Positions 6,383 to 16,018 of a stretch of 64,000 nucleotides of DNA are shown here, piece by piece (within the stretch, counting starts at the first letter, position 1; every line of letters starts with the position of its first letter). The translations under genes were made by a program, and so were the position numbers. The notes under the pieces were generated by a model. It saw only the letters and a program-made list of their open reading frames with translations, was not told the origin of the DNA and ran no database searches. The DNA lies in the IMG/VR virus record IMGVR_UViG_3300037087_000181, positions 21,257 through 85,256 of that record; one strand, written 5' to 3'. Source of the stretch: a virus.

Positions 6383-8974
6383 ATGCCACGTAAAGCAAAA
6401 GAGGCAACATTAAGGGTTGTGCCTAAAGATAATAAACTTTCTTTTGAAACAGATTTTGAAGAAGAAGAGGCGATTCGCCTAAAGATCAGACCAGAAGATA
6501 TAGTAAAATACAAAGAAGAAAATAACGGCCTTCCTGATGAATATAATCCGTACTATGCAGGATATGTCATTGAAAAATCCAAGTTTATTAATGACGAAGA
6601 GCCAGACGATCAGTACGGAGATTGTCCGTACAAAAAATGGGAAGTAATTAATGAGAACGATCAAAGTCTTATTCCCATTTACTTTAGCTTACCAACCCCG
6701 CCCAAATACTTAACTAAAATAGATGGCTATAATCTCCTTAAAGATGAACAATATTTTCGAAGGATTGAAGTACCACGTAAATTTAAGTTAATTGAAGCCA
6801 AGGCACTCAAAGACCTCGCAGAGATAGAAAAAAAGAACAGACAGGATACCATACAGGGCTATAAGTTCTACATACGTTTTTGGGAACTCATTGAACAGGA
6901 ACAAGAAAATCTTACAGAAGAAATCGAGTGGTTAAAAAAGGCGTGGTGGTGGAGAACGTATGGTTACTGGGTTTACATTGACGGAGAACCAACCTTTATT
7001 CCTCCAGATTATTTTGATTTTCTTAATTTCTATTACATTGATGAGGCTATTACTTATCCAGAATATAGGGATGACGTAAGACGAAAATTTTGCTTTGCAA
7101 GGTATCTTGAATCATGCACGGAAACATTTGCAGACTTAGATGACACAGGACTTGCCAAAAAAAATAAGGATGGTAAATATGAAATGATTGACTTGGGTAG
7201 GCGTCTCTTCTTTGGGGACTGTGAACCCAAAACACGTAGAACAGGAGCTACACATGAGGCTGTGCATAAGATACTCATGGGTGCGATGACAAACCTTTCC
7301 TATTTTAGTACCATCATTTCTTTTGAGGGGAAAAACGCAGAGACACACTACAAAAAGAAATTACTCCCGGCTTTCGATGCTTATCCTATGGTGTTAAAGC
7401 CCATTTGGGAAGGGAATAGACGACCAACGATATTAAGGCTTGACGCACCTCCTAATGTCTACAGCATACGAGGATTAAAGAGTGCTATCGCCTACTCGGA
7501 TTCAGGAGGACTATTTGCTAATGAGGGAGACAGACTTAATGGGGTGTTGAATGACGAGCAGGGAAAGGGATTTAATTCAACAGCAGACATATTTGAGAGG
7601 TGGCATGTCAATAAGTTCACCATGTCAACTGGTATGGGTATCAATATTTTAAAAGGTGCGTATGTCAAGAACCCCAGTACGGTTGAGGATTTAGAAAGTG
7701 GCTCTGTACCATATTTTAAACTCTGCACCATGTCTAACTTCTATCATAGGATACCGATAAAAGGACAGACAACAGAAGGTTTTGCAAGAATATTTCTACC
7801 TGCATATTTGAGACTTGAGGGATATATTGACAGGTTTGGTAAGTCGGTTATAGAAACACCCACAGATAGGCAGATAAGACTATCTCCAATGTCTATTTTT
7901 GCAGTGAGTAAGAAAGGGGCAAAAGAAACAATGCAGGCGGAAAGAGATGCTTTATTAACTACCAACACACCGGAATCACTCGAACTTTATCGAAGTATCA
8001 GAAGAAAATCTCCTTTTGAATGGGCGGAGTGTTGGTTAGGAAGTTCTGGTAATGTTGGATATAATTTAGAGATAGTTGACACAAGGCTTAGTGAACTTAA
8101 CCGAATGAAATCACTTGGAAAGCCTCCTTATAAAACAGGGTTTTTTTATAGGGAAACAAGTGATCCCAATAGTAACGTACTCTTTGAACAATCCAATGAC
8201 ATACCCAAGTTCAAAATATCAATGGATTTACCCTCGCAGATGACTAATCAAAGAGAGGGTATCGAAATATGGGACGGGTTGAGTCAGAAGATGGTTATGT
8301 CATGGAGACCCCGTAATGGTCAGAGATTCACATGTGGTATAGACCCCTTTAGAAACCTTAATGCCAACCAGGCGAAAGCAAAAGCCAAGACAGGATTTTC
8401 CTTATCAAATTCTCGGCAGTCAAACGGGGGGATGGGCATACTTTGGGAGTATGATGATAATATAGACCGGGGAAAGGGGATAAGAGAATGGGACAGCTTT
8501 AAATGTATCTGTTCTTACTCCTATAGACCTGCAACACAAGAGGAATATTTTGAAGATGTCATCATGGCTTGCCAATATTATGGTGCTATGATGTATCCAG
8601 AAAAAAATGTAGAACAATTTATTGTCCATGTATATAAGAGGGGTTATGGGGGCTATTTTTTGTTTGATATGGGATTAGATGGTCGGTTAGCACCACTACC
8701 GGGACGATGGACAGACGCAGAGACATTACAAGATTTAGTGAGGGTTTATAAAGATTATATAGAAAATAGGGGACATAGAGAAAATCACGATGATCTCTTA
8801 CTTGAAATTAAGTCATTTAAGGGGGTGGAAGATTTCACAAGACTTGACTTAAAAACAGCATTTGGGTTTGCATTATTAGGCAGTAAGTCTCGATACCGAG
8901 AAATTCTATCCCATTCAGATAATTATGGAGCGATGGATTTAAGTGGTTGGGGATTGCTTGATGGAATATTCTAA
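6383..8974 (+). CDS. terL: Terminase large subunit
   Basis: Motor ATPase/nuclease that packages DNA into the prohead. The start is taken at ATG 6383 (MPRKAKEATL), because the frame can be extended to GTG 6362 only by reading into the promoter. The N-terminal third carries YWVYIDGEPTFIPPDYF, seen in Bacteroidota phage terminases. The ATP-binding loop is a degenerate Walker A (KTRRTGATHE, about residue 283), and the Walker B region near residue 370 reads AIAYSDSGG rather than the usual hydrophobic-DE. The C-terminal RNase H-like nuclease has GIDPFRN near 651 and NHDDLLLEI near 800 as likely metal-binding acids. Length 864 aa is normal for this phage group. Confidence 0.9.
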   Translation: MPRKAKEATLRVVPKDNKLSFETDFEEEEAIRLKIRPEDIVKYKEENNGLPDEYNPYYAGYVIEKSKFINDEEPDDQYGDCPYKKWEVINENDQSLIPIYFSLPTPPKYLTKIDGYNLLKDEQYFRRIEVPRKFKLIEAKALKDLAEIEKKNRQDTIQGYKFYIRFWELIEQEQENLTEEIEWLKKAWWWRTYGYWVYIDGEPTFIPPDYFDFLNFYYIDEAITYPEYRDDVRRKFCFARYLESCTETFADLDDTGLAKKNKDGKYEMIDLGRRLFFGDCEPKTRRTGATHEAVHKILMGAMTNLSYFSTIISFEGKNAETHYKKKLLPAFDAYPMVLKPIWEGNRRPTILRLDAPPNVYSIRGLKSAIAYSDSGGLFANEGDRLNGVLNDEQGKGFNSTADIFERWHVNKFTMSTGMGINILKGAYVKNPSTVEDLESGSVPYFKLCTMSNFYHRIPIKGQTTEGFARIFLPAYLRLEGYIDRFGKSVIETPTDRQIRLSPMSIFAVSKKGAKETMQAERDALLTTNTPESLELYRSIRRKSPFEWAECWLGSSGNVGYNLEIVDTRLSELNRMKSLGKPPYKTGFFYRETSDPNSNVLFEQSNDIPKFKISMDLPSQMTNQREGIEIWDGLSQKMVMSWRPRNGQRFTCGIDPFRNLNANQAKAKAKTGFSLSNSRQSNGGMGILWEYDDNIDRGKGIREWDSFKCICSYSYRPATQEEYFEDVIMACQYYGAMMYPEKNVEQFIVHVYKRGYGGYFLFDMGLDGRLAPLPGRWTDAETLQDLVRVYKDYIENRGHRENHDDLLLEIKSFKGVEDFTRLDLKTAFGFALLGSKSRYREILSHSDNYGAMDLSGWGLLDGIF

Positions 8975-8998
8975 AATAACCATTATTTTAAAACGTAG

Positions 8999-9006
8999 TA
9001 TCTTTG
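8999..9006 (+). promoter_or_regulatory. -7 box TATCTTTG
   Basis: TATCTTTG followed by TG, 21 bases before the portal ATG at 9028; no -33 TTTG at the expected spacing. Confidence 0.7.
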
Positions 9007-9027
9007 TGCTAAATCAATATAGCTACA

Positions 9028-11406
9028 ATGATTCCGAGTTTTAGCAAATATTCTAATTACGAATTTGCGTTTCCGCATAGAGATCGTAACCCAAAAGAGA
9101 AAAATGACGTTTATGACCGTAACAATGCCGAGGCAGTATACAGTTTGTTTTTAAGAAATAAGTGCGCATTTAATCTTTTTACTATAAATGATTTCTTAAT
9201 GAATCGACTGTATTCTAACGGAGATCAGCCAGTAGATCAGTATAAAAGTTTTCTTTTGCATACCGAAAGCAACGATGGCGACCTGATTTCTGTGAGTAGC
9301 TTTGATGATACACACATAGGTAAACTAAGCAAAAGACAGGGATGGGGAAATGTTCTTTTCAAAAATGTTTCACCTGCCCCAATGATACTAAATGCCATAC
9401 ATGGAATGATGGATAAGTATGATTGGGATGTGTATGCGGACACGATAGACTCTAATTCTAATGATTTAAAAGAAAATGCAGCATATACAAAACTCTGTGA
9501 GGGTATTAACGCTAACTGGCAGGTAGAGTATAAGAAAAATGCAGGTATCCCCGTTGATGAGGATACGGTTCTCCCAAAGTCCATTGAAGAACTAAAACAG
9601 TTTGAGGCCAAGGACGGCTTTAAGTTAAACGTGGCAAGAGCTATGCAAAAACTTACAAGACATTCCTTTAACATCTCAGATTGGGATGGTGACATACGCA
9701 AGAAGGTAGTAGATGATTTAGTTGTGCTTGGTTATGCGGCCGTTAGGGATGTTTTCGATAGCAGAGATTCTAAATGGAAGATTGAGTACACTGATCCCGC
9801 AAATCTTGTTATACAATTTTCAAACGAGCGTGATTATGATGATGCCGAATATGCTGGCTATCTTCATAAATGGACAATATCGAATTTAAGAAATAAACTA
9901 CCAGACGTACCCGAAGAGGAATGGGTTGCACTCGCACACGCAGCATATACACTCTACGATAATCCAAGGGATAAAACATGGGGATTTTATTCACAACTCG
10001 ATCCAACGACAACCACTTATAGATATGATGGATTTAAAGTACCCGTTTTTGAAGCACAGTGGATGGACACCGATACGCAGAAAAAACTTTATTATAAGTC
10101 AGTAAGGGGAAGAAACAGTATTATTGATCTTGATTATGACTCAGAAGTCAAACCACTCGACAAAGATAAAATTAATGCTAATGCAAATCAAGAAGTAAAA
10201 AAAATATTTAAGAGATATACAAGACAAGTTTTTTGGGTGCTTAATACAGACTATGTATTTGATGGAGGCCCTGTTAAAATGGCAGAAAGAGAAGGGCTAT
10301 CTACACCCCATCTTTCTTTTCATGTAGAACAGTTACTCCAACCGTCCTTAATAAAAAGGATGATTCCCATACTCGATCAGATTTCAATGGAGTTTTTGAG
10401 ATGGCAGAACTCGCTTGCCATGATGATTGAAAGAGGATATGCCATCAACACATCAATGCTTGCCAATGTAACCTATGGAGGCAAGACACTCAAACCAAAA
10501 GAAGTCTTGGAGATATGGCAGAAAACAGGAAGATTACTCTATTCTTATGCAAATACCCCCACCCAACTTTACTCTGGAGGGGCAGCCACTCCTGTTACTC
10601 CAATGGAGGGTGGTTTGGGTGCGAGGGTTGAAGAAACAATGAAAGCTCTTGAGATGCACTTTTGGGAACTTGAAAAAGTCACTGGTATTACAATGGCTAA
10701 TTTGGGCATGACCCCACTTCCTCAAACGGGCAAAGATACACAGAAAGATACTCCCATACAAACCCCTAATGTTCTTCAGATAATCATCAATGCTGTAATG
10801 GAGATAAAAAAGAGCGTTGCGACAAGCCTATTAAAAAGGATACAGATTGGACTCAGAAATGACAAGAAAATAAGAGAGGCTTACGAAGGTGTTGTGGGGA
10901 AAACCGACATAGACGCCCTCGTTATGATGGAGGGTGAGGGAGTGCAATATGGTATTGATCTACGACCAAGACCTGATCAGGCACAGAGGGCAACCTTCAG
11001 ACAGTGGATTCAGGTAGCGTTACAGAACACTAGAGAGCAAAGGCCGGGTATAGACCTCAACGATGCTATCTATTTTGAATCCAAATTAAATAATGGTGCT
11101 GATCTTAATGAACTTGAAAAAGAACTTGAATACGCTATCGAGAAGAACAAACAGGTGTCACAACAAAATTCACAGGCAATGATTCAGCAACAGGCACAAG
11201 CCAATGCACAAGCAGAACAGTCAAAGGCACAGGGTCAGATGGCAATAGATAAGAATGTTGCAGATGGCAAAGCACAGGCAGAGGCTCTAAGAGGTAATAT
11301 AAAAGACTCGCTACTTACAAAAGAATATAACATGCAGTTTTTACAGAGTCTTAGAGAAGCGGCAGATGCCGAAAGTGGTATTACTACAAATACTGATGGT
11401 AAATAA
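9028..11406 (+). CDS. Portal protein
   Basis: Forms the dodecameric ring at the capsid vertex through which DNA passes. Direct family motifs are weak, so the call rests on length (792 aa), position right after the terminase, and architecture. A conserved N-terminal block (YDRNNAEAVYSLFLRNKCAF) and a middle wing region are followed by a long helical C-terminus in which the last 80 residues are rich in Gln and Ala (QQNSQAMIQQQAQANAQAEQ), typical of the portal barrel and crown of podovirus-like phages. It has its own promoter. Confidence 0.85.
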   Translation: MIPSFSKYSNYEFAFPHRDRNPKEKNDVYDRNNAEAVYSLFLRNKCAFNLFTINDFLMNRLYSNGDQPVDQYKSFLLHTESNDGDLISVSSFDDTHIGKLSKRQGWGNVLFKNVSPAPMILNAIHGMMDKYDWDVYADTIDSNSNDLKENAAYTKLCEGINANWQVEYKKNAGIPVDEDTVLPKSIEELKQFEAKDGFKLNVARAMQKLTRHSFNISDWDGDIRKKVVDDLVVLGYAAVRDVFDSRDSKWKIEYTDPANLVIQFSNERDYDDAEYAGYLHKWTISNLRNKLPDVPEEEWVALAHAAYTLYDNPRDKTWGFYSQLDPTTTTYRYDGFKVPVFEAQWMDTDTQKKLYYKSVRGRNSIIDLDYDSEVKPLDKDKINANANQEVKKIFKRYTRQVFWVLNTDYVFDGGPVKMAEREGLSTPHLSFHVEQLLQPSLIKRMIPILDQISMEFLRWQNSLAMMIERGYAINTSMLANVTYGGKTLKPKEVLEIWQKTGRLLYSYANTPTQLYSGGAATPVTPMEGGLGARVEETMKALEMHFWELEKVTGITMANLGMTPLPQTGKDTQKDTPIQTPNVLQIIINAVMEIKKSVATSLLKRIQIGLRNDKKIREAYEGVVGKTDIDALVMMEGEGVQYGIDLRPRPDQAQRATFRQWIQVALQNTREQRPGIDLNDAIYFESKLNNGADLNELEKELEYAIEKNKQVSQQNSQAMIQQQAQANAQAEQSKAQGQMAIDKNVADGKAQAEALRGNIKDSLLTKEYNMQFLQSLREAADAESGITTNTDGK

Positions 11407-11421
11407 TTAAACAAAAAGAAT

Positions 11422-11730
11422 ATGTCTTGTGTTGATGATTATAAAATAGCCTTGAATATTTTAGCTAAACTGGGTATCAATCATCCTGATTTTATAAAGG
11501 AATATGCCAAGGCAAAGAACATGTTGCATCAATTTGATAGTTTTAATGCAGTGCAACATCATAAGAACACTCACGTATCCGTACTACAGTCCCCACAATC
11601 GACTCAAGTGGGTCAACCCGATCAAAGTACCGCACAGGAACCGTTGGGGGCTACGGGACTTCAAAGCGCACCTAATACACCAGCTACATCGCAGGGACAA
11701 CCCTCGGTAGGGAAATACGATAATATCTAA
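11422..11730 (+). CDS. Small putative virion-associated protein (102 aa)
   Basis: Helical N-terminal half (residues 1-45) and a low-complexity Ser/Gln/Pro/Thr-rich C-terminal half. It sits 15 bases after the portal gene and its stop abuts the start of the next gene. The disordered tail and location suggest a minor head or ejection factor, but no family is recognised. Confidence 0.5.
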   Translation: MSCVDDYKIALNILAKLGINHPDFIKEYAKAKNMLHQFDSFNAVQHHKNTHVSVLQSPQSTQVGQPDQSTAQEPLGATGLQSAPNTPATSQGQPSVGKYDNI

Positions 11731-12528
11731 ATGCCAAACAAGAATAGAGCATTATATGACCAATTAAAGAGTGAGGGCTATTATACTAAGTCCTATGACC
11801 AGTTTGTGTCCCAGTTTTCTAATCCCGATAAACTTGCGAGGTTACATGACGTAATGCAAAATGACGGATTATACACAAAAACAGTTGATGATTTTAAAAA
11901 CCAGTTTTTTCAACTTCCCGATTCAGACAAAGTGGATTATGGTGTAATCCCCGTAAAGGACACAAGAGAAAATGATTCAGTAACAAACATGCCAGTATCA
12001 GATAATAATAGATTACACGCCAATATTGATACTGATTCGGCAAAAGAAATAGTTAGTAAGGCTAAAAAACATGGTGTTGATCCATATACTGCTCTTGCTG
12101 TCGCATATCAGGAAACAGGATATTCTAATGAATATGGAGATAATCCCTTTTTCGTATTAGTAAAAAACCCGGATGAGCTTACTAAATTTCAAAAAGACCC
12201 AGTTGATTATAGTATGCAATTAATGAGTGATAAGAATAAGTATGCTAAAAAACTAGGGAAGAAATCGGATGAGGATATTATTCAGGCGTGGAACGGCTAT
12301 GGAAAGGTTGGCGGTAATAATGATCTTTCTATTTCTCCCATAAAAAAGATGTATGGTGTTGATGTGTCTAAAAATCCGATTGATATGAACAAGAATCCCG
12401 TTTACGGGAAGCGAGTAATAGATATACGGGATAATATTCTAAAGAAGAACCCCGATATAGTTAAATTAGTTAATGAGACAACATCTTCACAAGGCGGAGG
12501 TCAGGGAACACTTGATCTACCACAATAA
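11731..12528 (+). CDS. Virion lytic-transglycosylase-like protein with N-terminal repeats
   Basis: Two modules are visible. Residues 7-29 and 37-59 are copies of a short repeat (ALYDQLKSEGYYTKSYDQF / RLHDVMQNDGLYTKTVDDF). Repeats of the same style open the 2164-aa internal virion protein at 40509. From about residue 100 comes a goose-lysozyme/SLT-like domain: AKEIVSKAKKHGVDPYTALA, then VAYQETGYSNEYG with a catalytic-candidate Glu, and IIQAWNGYGKVGG. It would cut peptidoglycan glycan strands during DNA entry. The lysozyme fold is inferred from this pattern. It lies directly after the portal-adjacent gene, consistent with a virion-borne enzyme. Confidence 0.6.
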   Translation: MPNKNRALYDQLKSEGYYTKSYDQFVSQFSNPDKLARLHDVMQNDGLYTKTVDDFKNQFFQLPDSDKVDYGVIPVKDTRENDSVTNMPVSDNNRLHANIDTDSAKEIVSKAKKHGVDPYTALAVAYQETGYSNEYGDNPFFVLVKNPDELTKFQKDPVDYSMQLMSDKNKYAKKLGKKSDEDIIQAWNGYGKVGGNNDLSISPIKKMYGVDVSKNPIDMNKNPVYGKRVIDIRDNILKKNPDIVKLVNETTSSQGGGQGTLDLPQ

Positions 12529-12539
12529 AATGAAAGCCT

Positions 12540-12839
12540 ATGATATGCAATGTAGAAATATTAACATTTATACTTCTTTTCATTGCATATGTTTTATTTG
12601 ACTTTTTATATGGGTGGTACATCATCGCAGTTCAAAATCTTAAAATAACACTTGCTACATTTCTGAGCCTTATGATAGGCACAATATCTTACGGAGGAGT
12701 AATAAAAATAGTAGATAATCCCTATTGCGGAGTTCCAATAATACTTGGAGGGGGACTTGGAACATTCTTAATTCTTTGGTGGCAGAAGAAAAAATCAAGG
12801 TTTGCTCACGACATTAATGTCCCGACCAAAAATAGTTGA
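12540..12839 (+). CDS. Small integral membrane protein (99 aa)
   Basis: Three hydrophobic segments (about residues 5-25, 34-52 and 62-82), a short loop with DNPYCGVP and a basic C-terminal tail (WWQKKKSR). The layout FDFLYGWYIIAVQ...GG.LGTFLILW resembles small membrane proteins common in phages, whose role is not known; holin or accessory functions are possible. ATG 12540 is the only start that keeps the first membrane segment. Confidence 0.6.
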   Translation: MICNVEILTFILLFIAYVLFDFLYGWYIIAVQNLKITLATFLSLMIGTISYGGVIKIVDNPYCGVPIILGGGLGTFLILWWQKKKSRFAHDINVPTKNS

Positions 12840-12846
12840 TAAAATA

Positions 12847-12878
12847 TTTGGTAGTTTCATTTATTCGTCTTACATTTG
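12847..12878 (+). promoter_or_regulatory. Full -33/-7 promoter
   Basis: TTTG at 12847-12850, exactly 20 bases, then TACATTTG at 12871-12878. It lies inside a possible upstream extension of the next frame, which places that gene's real start at ATG 12895. Confidence 0.65.
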
Positions 12879-12894
12879 GGGAAAATTAAAGATT

Positions 12895-13080
12895 ATGTTT
12901 TATTGTAGTAAATGTGCAGAAGAAAATGATTATCCAATAACATTTATAAATTCTTATGGTGAGTGTGAAATTTGTAGAAAAGTTACTTTATGTAATGAAT
13001 GTCCAAGTTTACGTCTTCCTGAAAAGGGAAAATATGGGTGTGGAATAGATACCATAATAGAAACTCCCGCTAAAGAATGA
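12895..13080 (+). CDS. Small zinc-ribbon protein (61 aa)
   Basis: Start chosen at ATG 12895 (MFYCSKCAEEN) because the promoter at 12847-12878 lies upstream of it; the frame could be extended to 12802 but would then cover the promoter. Cys pairs YCSKC and CEIC, with a further LCNECPS, form a likely treble-clef/zinc-ribbon. The segment ending CNECPSLRLP is a familiar small phage protein pattern of unknown role. Own promoter and terminator make it an independent unit. Confidence 0.65.
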   Translation: MFYCSKCAEENDYPITFINSYGECEICRKVTLCNECPSLRLPEKGKYGCGIDTIIETPAKE

Positions 13081-13127
13081 ATTAAATATAAGAAATATGG
13101 CATAAAAACAATTGTATAAATTATAGT

Positions 13128-13160
13128 AATAACACTCCCTAAAAGAGTGTTATTTTTTTT
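13128..13160 (+). terminator. Rho-independent terminator
   Basis: Perfect stem ATAACACTC/GAGTGTTAT (13129-13137 with 13145-13153), 7-base loop and a T-rich tail of eight Ts. Confidence 0.92.
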
Positions 13161-13165
13161 TATAT

Positions 13166-13173
13166 TAACTTTG
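13166..13173 (+). promoter_or_regulatory. -7 box TAACTTTG
   Basis: TAACTTTG followed by TG, directly after a terminator and 25 bases before the scaffold-candidate ATG; no -33 TTTG. Confidence 0.65.
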
Positions 13174-13198
13174 TGCCGAAAAACAAAGAAACAGAGAC

Positions 13199-14344
13199 AT
13201 GGCAGACCCATTAGAAAGATTTACAAAACCTCCCGTGGAGGCAAGTGATCAAAATACAGTAACGGTAGGGACGCCTCCTGCTACTGAAACACTAACACCG
13301 AGTACAGAAACAAGTACTCCGACAAACCAGACTGCACAGGCACAGCCGCAGACGCCAACACCAAAGTCAAAGCCTGACGAGTTCATTGAGAATTTTAATA
13401 AACGATTTTCTACTCCGTTTAAGAATGATGATGACATTAAGAACATCCTCGGACTTCAGCAAAAGATAGTTGAATATGAGGGGAAGGCCAAACTTAGTGA
13501 ATCGCAGACTAAAGAGATAGAAGATTACAAAAAGCAAATTGAGAATTTTAAGAACAGCACCAACGGTGCGGAGTTACTTGAAAAACCCCTATTAAGGAAG
13601 GCTTACATAGCTGACCAATTGCTCGCTAAGTACCCCGACAAAGACCCGTACACATTACAAGAGATAGTAATGAGTGACGTAAGTAAGATGTCGGACATTG
13701 ATGTACTTGTAAAGGCACAGAAGATCAATCACCCCAACATTGCGGAGAATGATCTAAGAGCCGCCATTTACAAGAAAAATGGTATCGACCCTGACATAAA
13801 ACCAGAAGATTGGGATAGTGTCACAAGAGCCGAGCTTGCCATGAGTGCAGATGACGCAAGAGCAACACTAAAAACTTTAACTTCTGGTATCGAGTTTCCA
13901 AAGGCGGCAACGAAAGAACAGAGGGATGCAGATGAGGTAATAGCCCTGCAAAAGAGAATACAGGCAACGGATCCTCTAAAAGCAGAGTTCACCACATTTG
14001 ATAAGTTTAAATCAGAGAAGGGGAAAATTGATTATGATGTTCCGGCTGATTTCAAAGCCAAACTCCCGGATATGTTTCAAGCGATGTTTGTAGATGCAGG
14101 ACTTGATCCAACACCTGAGAATAAGGCAACGGCAATGGAGTTAAGAGATATGACTTTTCTTTACCAGAATATAGACAAGATAATCGAAGTTAAGGTTAAG
14201 GAGGGACAAACCGAAATCCAAAGGAAACTGGACGAGGCGCTCAATAACACCACGCCACCTAACACTAAAACAGCCACGGACGAAGGATCACCACAAGATA
14301 ACCGCAGAGGATTGGGAGCGTTTCTTGAAGATATGAAACACTAA
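13199..14344 (+). CDS. Scaffold-protein candidate (381 aa)
   Basis: Acidic/basic alternating, mostly helical and highly charged. A Thr/Pro/Gln-rich disordered N-terminus (residues 20-60) is followed by coiled-coil-like stretches (LQQKIVEYEGKAKLSESQTK) and a polar C-terminus with RRGLGAFLEDM. Such composition directly upstream of the major capsid gene (30-base gap) is the usual signature of an internal scaffolding protein. No protease motif seen. The function is inferred from composition and position, not from a recognised family. Confidence 0.65.
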   Translation: MADPLERFTKPPVEASDQNTVTVGTPPATETLTPSTETSTPTNQTAQAQPQTPTPKSKPDEFIENFNKRFSTPFKNDDDIKNILGLQQKIVEYEGKAKLSESQTKEIEDYKKQIENFKNSTNGAELLEKPLLRKAYIADQLLAKYPDKDPYTLQEIVMSDVSKMSDIDVLVKAQKINHPNIAENDLRAAIYKKNGIDPDIKPEDWDSVTRAELAMSADDARATLKTLTSGIEFPKAATKEQRDADEVIALQKRIQATDPLKAEFTTFDKFKSEKGKIDYDVPADFKAKLPDMFQAMFVDAGLDPTPENKATAMELRDMTFLYQNIDKIIEVKVKEGQTEIQRKLDEALNNTTPPNTKTATDEGSPQDNRRGLGAFLEDMKH

Positions 14345-14374
14345 TAATAACGACTTAAAAACTTTTAAAATAAA

Positions 14375-15844
14375 ATGTCAACAATTTCTTCACCCGCAGT
14401 ATTAAGTAACACAATTAATACTGGTTATAGCACCGTATGGGCATCTCTGTATGATACAGACATGCTTGTACCGCAGATTTGGGGCGAGATCGTAAAACTT
14501 TACGGCCCCGGTATTGGACTACTTGAGTTCCTCTATATGGCAGGTTCTATCGTTCCTATTGCAGGGCCGACAAAGAAACTGTTTGAAGAACTTTCTCTCG
14601 TAAGACTTGTTACTACTGAAGGCGCATCTGGCGCAGTAGCCCCAGCAGCAGCATGGACTCTTCATCTTTCATTAGCAGACTTTAGTGGAACAACTGACAA
14701 CGCTTATCTTTCAGTGAAGGATATCATTGTAGTTCCCGCTAAATACGTTACCAAAAACAGCGTAAAAGTTACCAAACCTTCATTGTGGCAGGTAACGGCT
14801 ATAGATACAACCGATACAACTGGTAAGAGCTATACTCTTTATGGTCTTGACGCTCTTGACCGTATTAATGTAACTATACCAACAGGAACTAAACTGATGG
14901 TTACTGGTGGAGCTTATGCCAATGGTGTACAGGGTGGAAGCCCCAAATCGTCAGGATGGCAGACAAGGCTTTTTTATTGCTCAACAAGACGTCAGAACTG
15001 GGCTATAATGGGTAGCCAACAGTCTAATCAGAGATACTACGAAACTCTTAGAGGTGGGGGAACTGGTATTTTTACCAAGGCAACCATGGAATGCGACTTC
15101 TTACTGAGTAAGTATATTAATGATGACATTATGCTTGGTCAGCTTTTAACAGCCGCCACAGCCCTTAATCAGACTGATAGGGACGGCAATAGTGTAAAAC
15201 CTACTAATACTCTTGGTCTTATAGGACACCTTGTAGATGGTGGAATGAAACAGTACTACACCACTTCGTATCAGTACAGCGATTTTGACGATATCAAACC
15301 TCTCTTGCTCTCACAGGGTATCACTGGTAGAAACGTCAACTTCTTCATGGGTAGCGAACTCTACAAACAACTTGAGAACTCCGGCTTAGACTTTAAAAAA
15401 GAATTTGCTGGCGGAACAACCTACGGAAACATAGGCGAGATTGACGCATCACTGAAGTTCATTCACAAGAACGGTGTGCAGACAACCTTCAAAGAGTTAC
15501 CATCATTCAGTGACCCGACAGCTTATGGAGCAACAGCCTTCGATGATTACTTCACAGGCATGGGATTTATTTGTCCCGATGTTGATGTAACCGTCAGAGG
15601 AAGCATGGAAGAACCCGCAGCCTTCAAGATGAAAAACCTTGCACTCGGATACAAAAACTACAACGGCGAAAATAGAACTCGTATCAATAAAGTTCTTCCG
15701 GGTGTAGCAAACATAGGACAAGTTCCTAGTGACATTGCTGTTGACACCTACGACGATGTGCGCGGCGAGATGTTATCAGAATACGCATTGATAGTGTTGC
15801 ACCGCAATCAGATGGTGCTCGTACAGTCTGACGCAATTCTATAG
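14375..15844 (+). CDS. Major capsid protein
   Basis: HK97-fold shell protein candidate of 489 aa, the normal length for this phage group. It follows the scaffold candidate, is followed by a strong terminator, and has even, host-like codon use expected for a highly expressed gene. Features include an Ala/Ser-rich N-terminal arm, an early WGEIVKLYGPGIG helix, and a C-terminal half with YRN/GENRTRINKVLPG and a terminal beta strand (EYALIVLHRNQMVLVQSDA). Called on position, size and overall character, because capsid sequences diverge fast. Confidence 0.85.
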   Translation: MSTISSPAVLSNTINTGYSTVWASLYDTDMLVPQIWGEIVKLYGPGIGLLEFLYMAGSIVPIAGPTKKLFEELSLVRLVTTEGASGAVAPAAAWTLHLSLADFSGTTDNAYLSVKDIIVVPAKYVTKNSVKVTKPSLWQVTAIDTTDTTGKSYTLYGLDALDRINVTIPTGTKLMVTGGAYANGVQGGSPKSSGWQTRLFYCSTRRQNWAIMGSQQSNQRYYETLRGGGTGIFTKATMECDFLLSKYINDDIMLGQLLTAATALNQTDRDGNSVKPTNTLGLIGHLVDGGMKQYYTTSYQYSDFDDIKPLLLSQGITGRNVNFFMGSELYKQLENSGLDFKKEFAGGTTYGNIGEIDASLKFIHKNGVQTTFKELPSFSDPTAYGATAFDDYFTGMGFICPDVDVTVRGSMEEPAAFKMKNLALGYKNYNGENRTRINKVLPGVANIGQVPSDIAVDTYDDVRGEMLSEYALIVLHRNQMVLVQSDAIL

Positions 15845-15864
15845 TCTTTAACTCATAAATTTTC

Positions 15865-15897
15865 AAAAGAGGGTGGAGAAATCTTCCCTCTTTTTTT
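15865..15897 (+). terminator. Rho-independent terminator after capsid gene
   Basis: AGAGGG/CCCTCT stem with partly paired TGGA/TCTT inner part, GAAA-type loop and seven Ts. Confidence 0.85.
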
Positions 15898-15917
15898 GTT
15901 TTATCAAATAAAAGCAT

Positions 15918-15925
15918 TATCTTTG
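15918..15925 (+). promoter_or_regulatory. -7 box TATCTTTG before HNH/Mom-like cassette
   Basis: TATCTTTG then TG. A TTTG 19 bases upstream lies in the terminator T-run. The 93 bases between it and ATG 16019 form a long untranslated leader. The downstream TGTAGGATAG resembles TGGAGGATAG after the 58318 box. Confidence 0.65.
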
Positions 15926-16018
15926 TGTAGGATAGATGGGAATAAGCTCCCCATTGATACGGGTACACCAACGCCCTTCCCTTCTTTTAATGTTGGTAAA
16001 ATTAAATTAGTTGGTTCA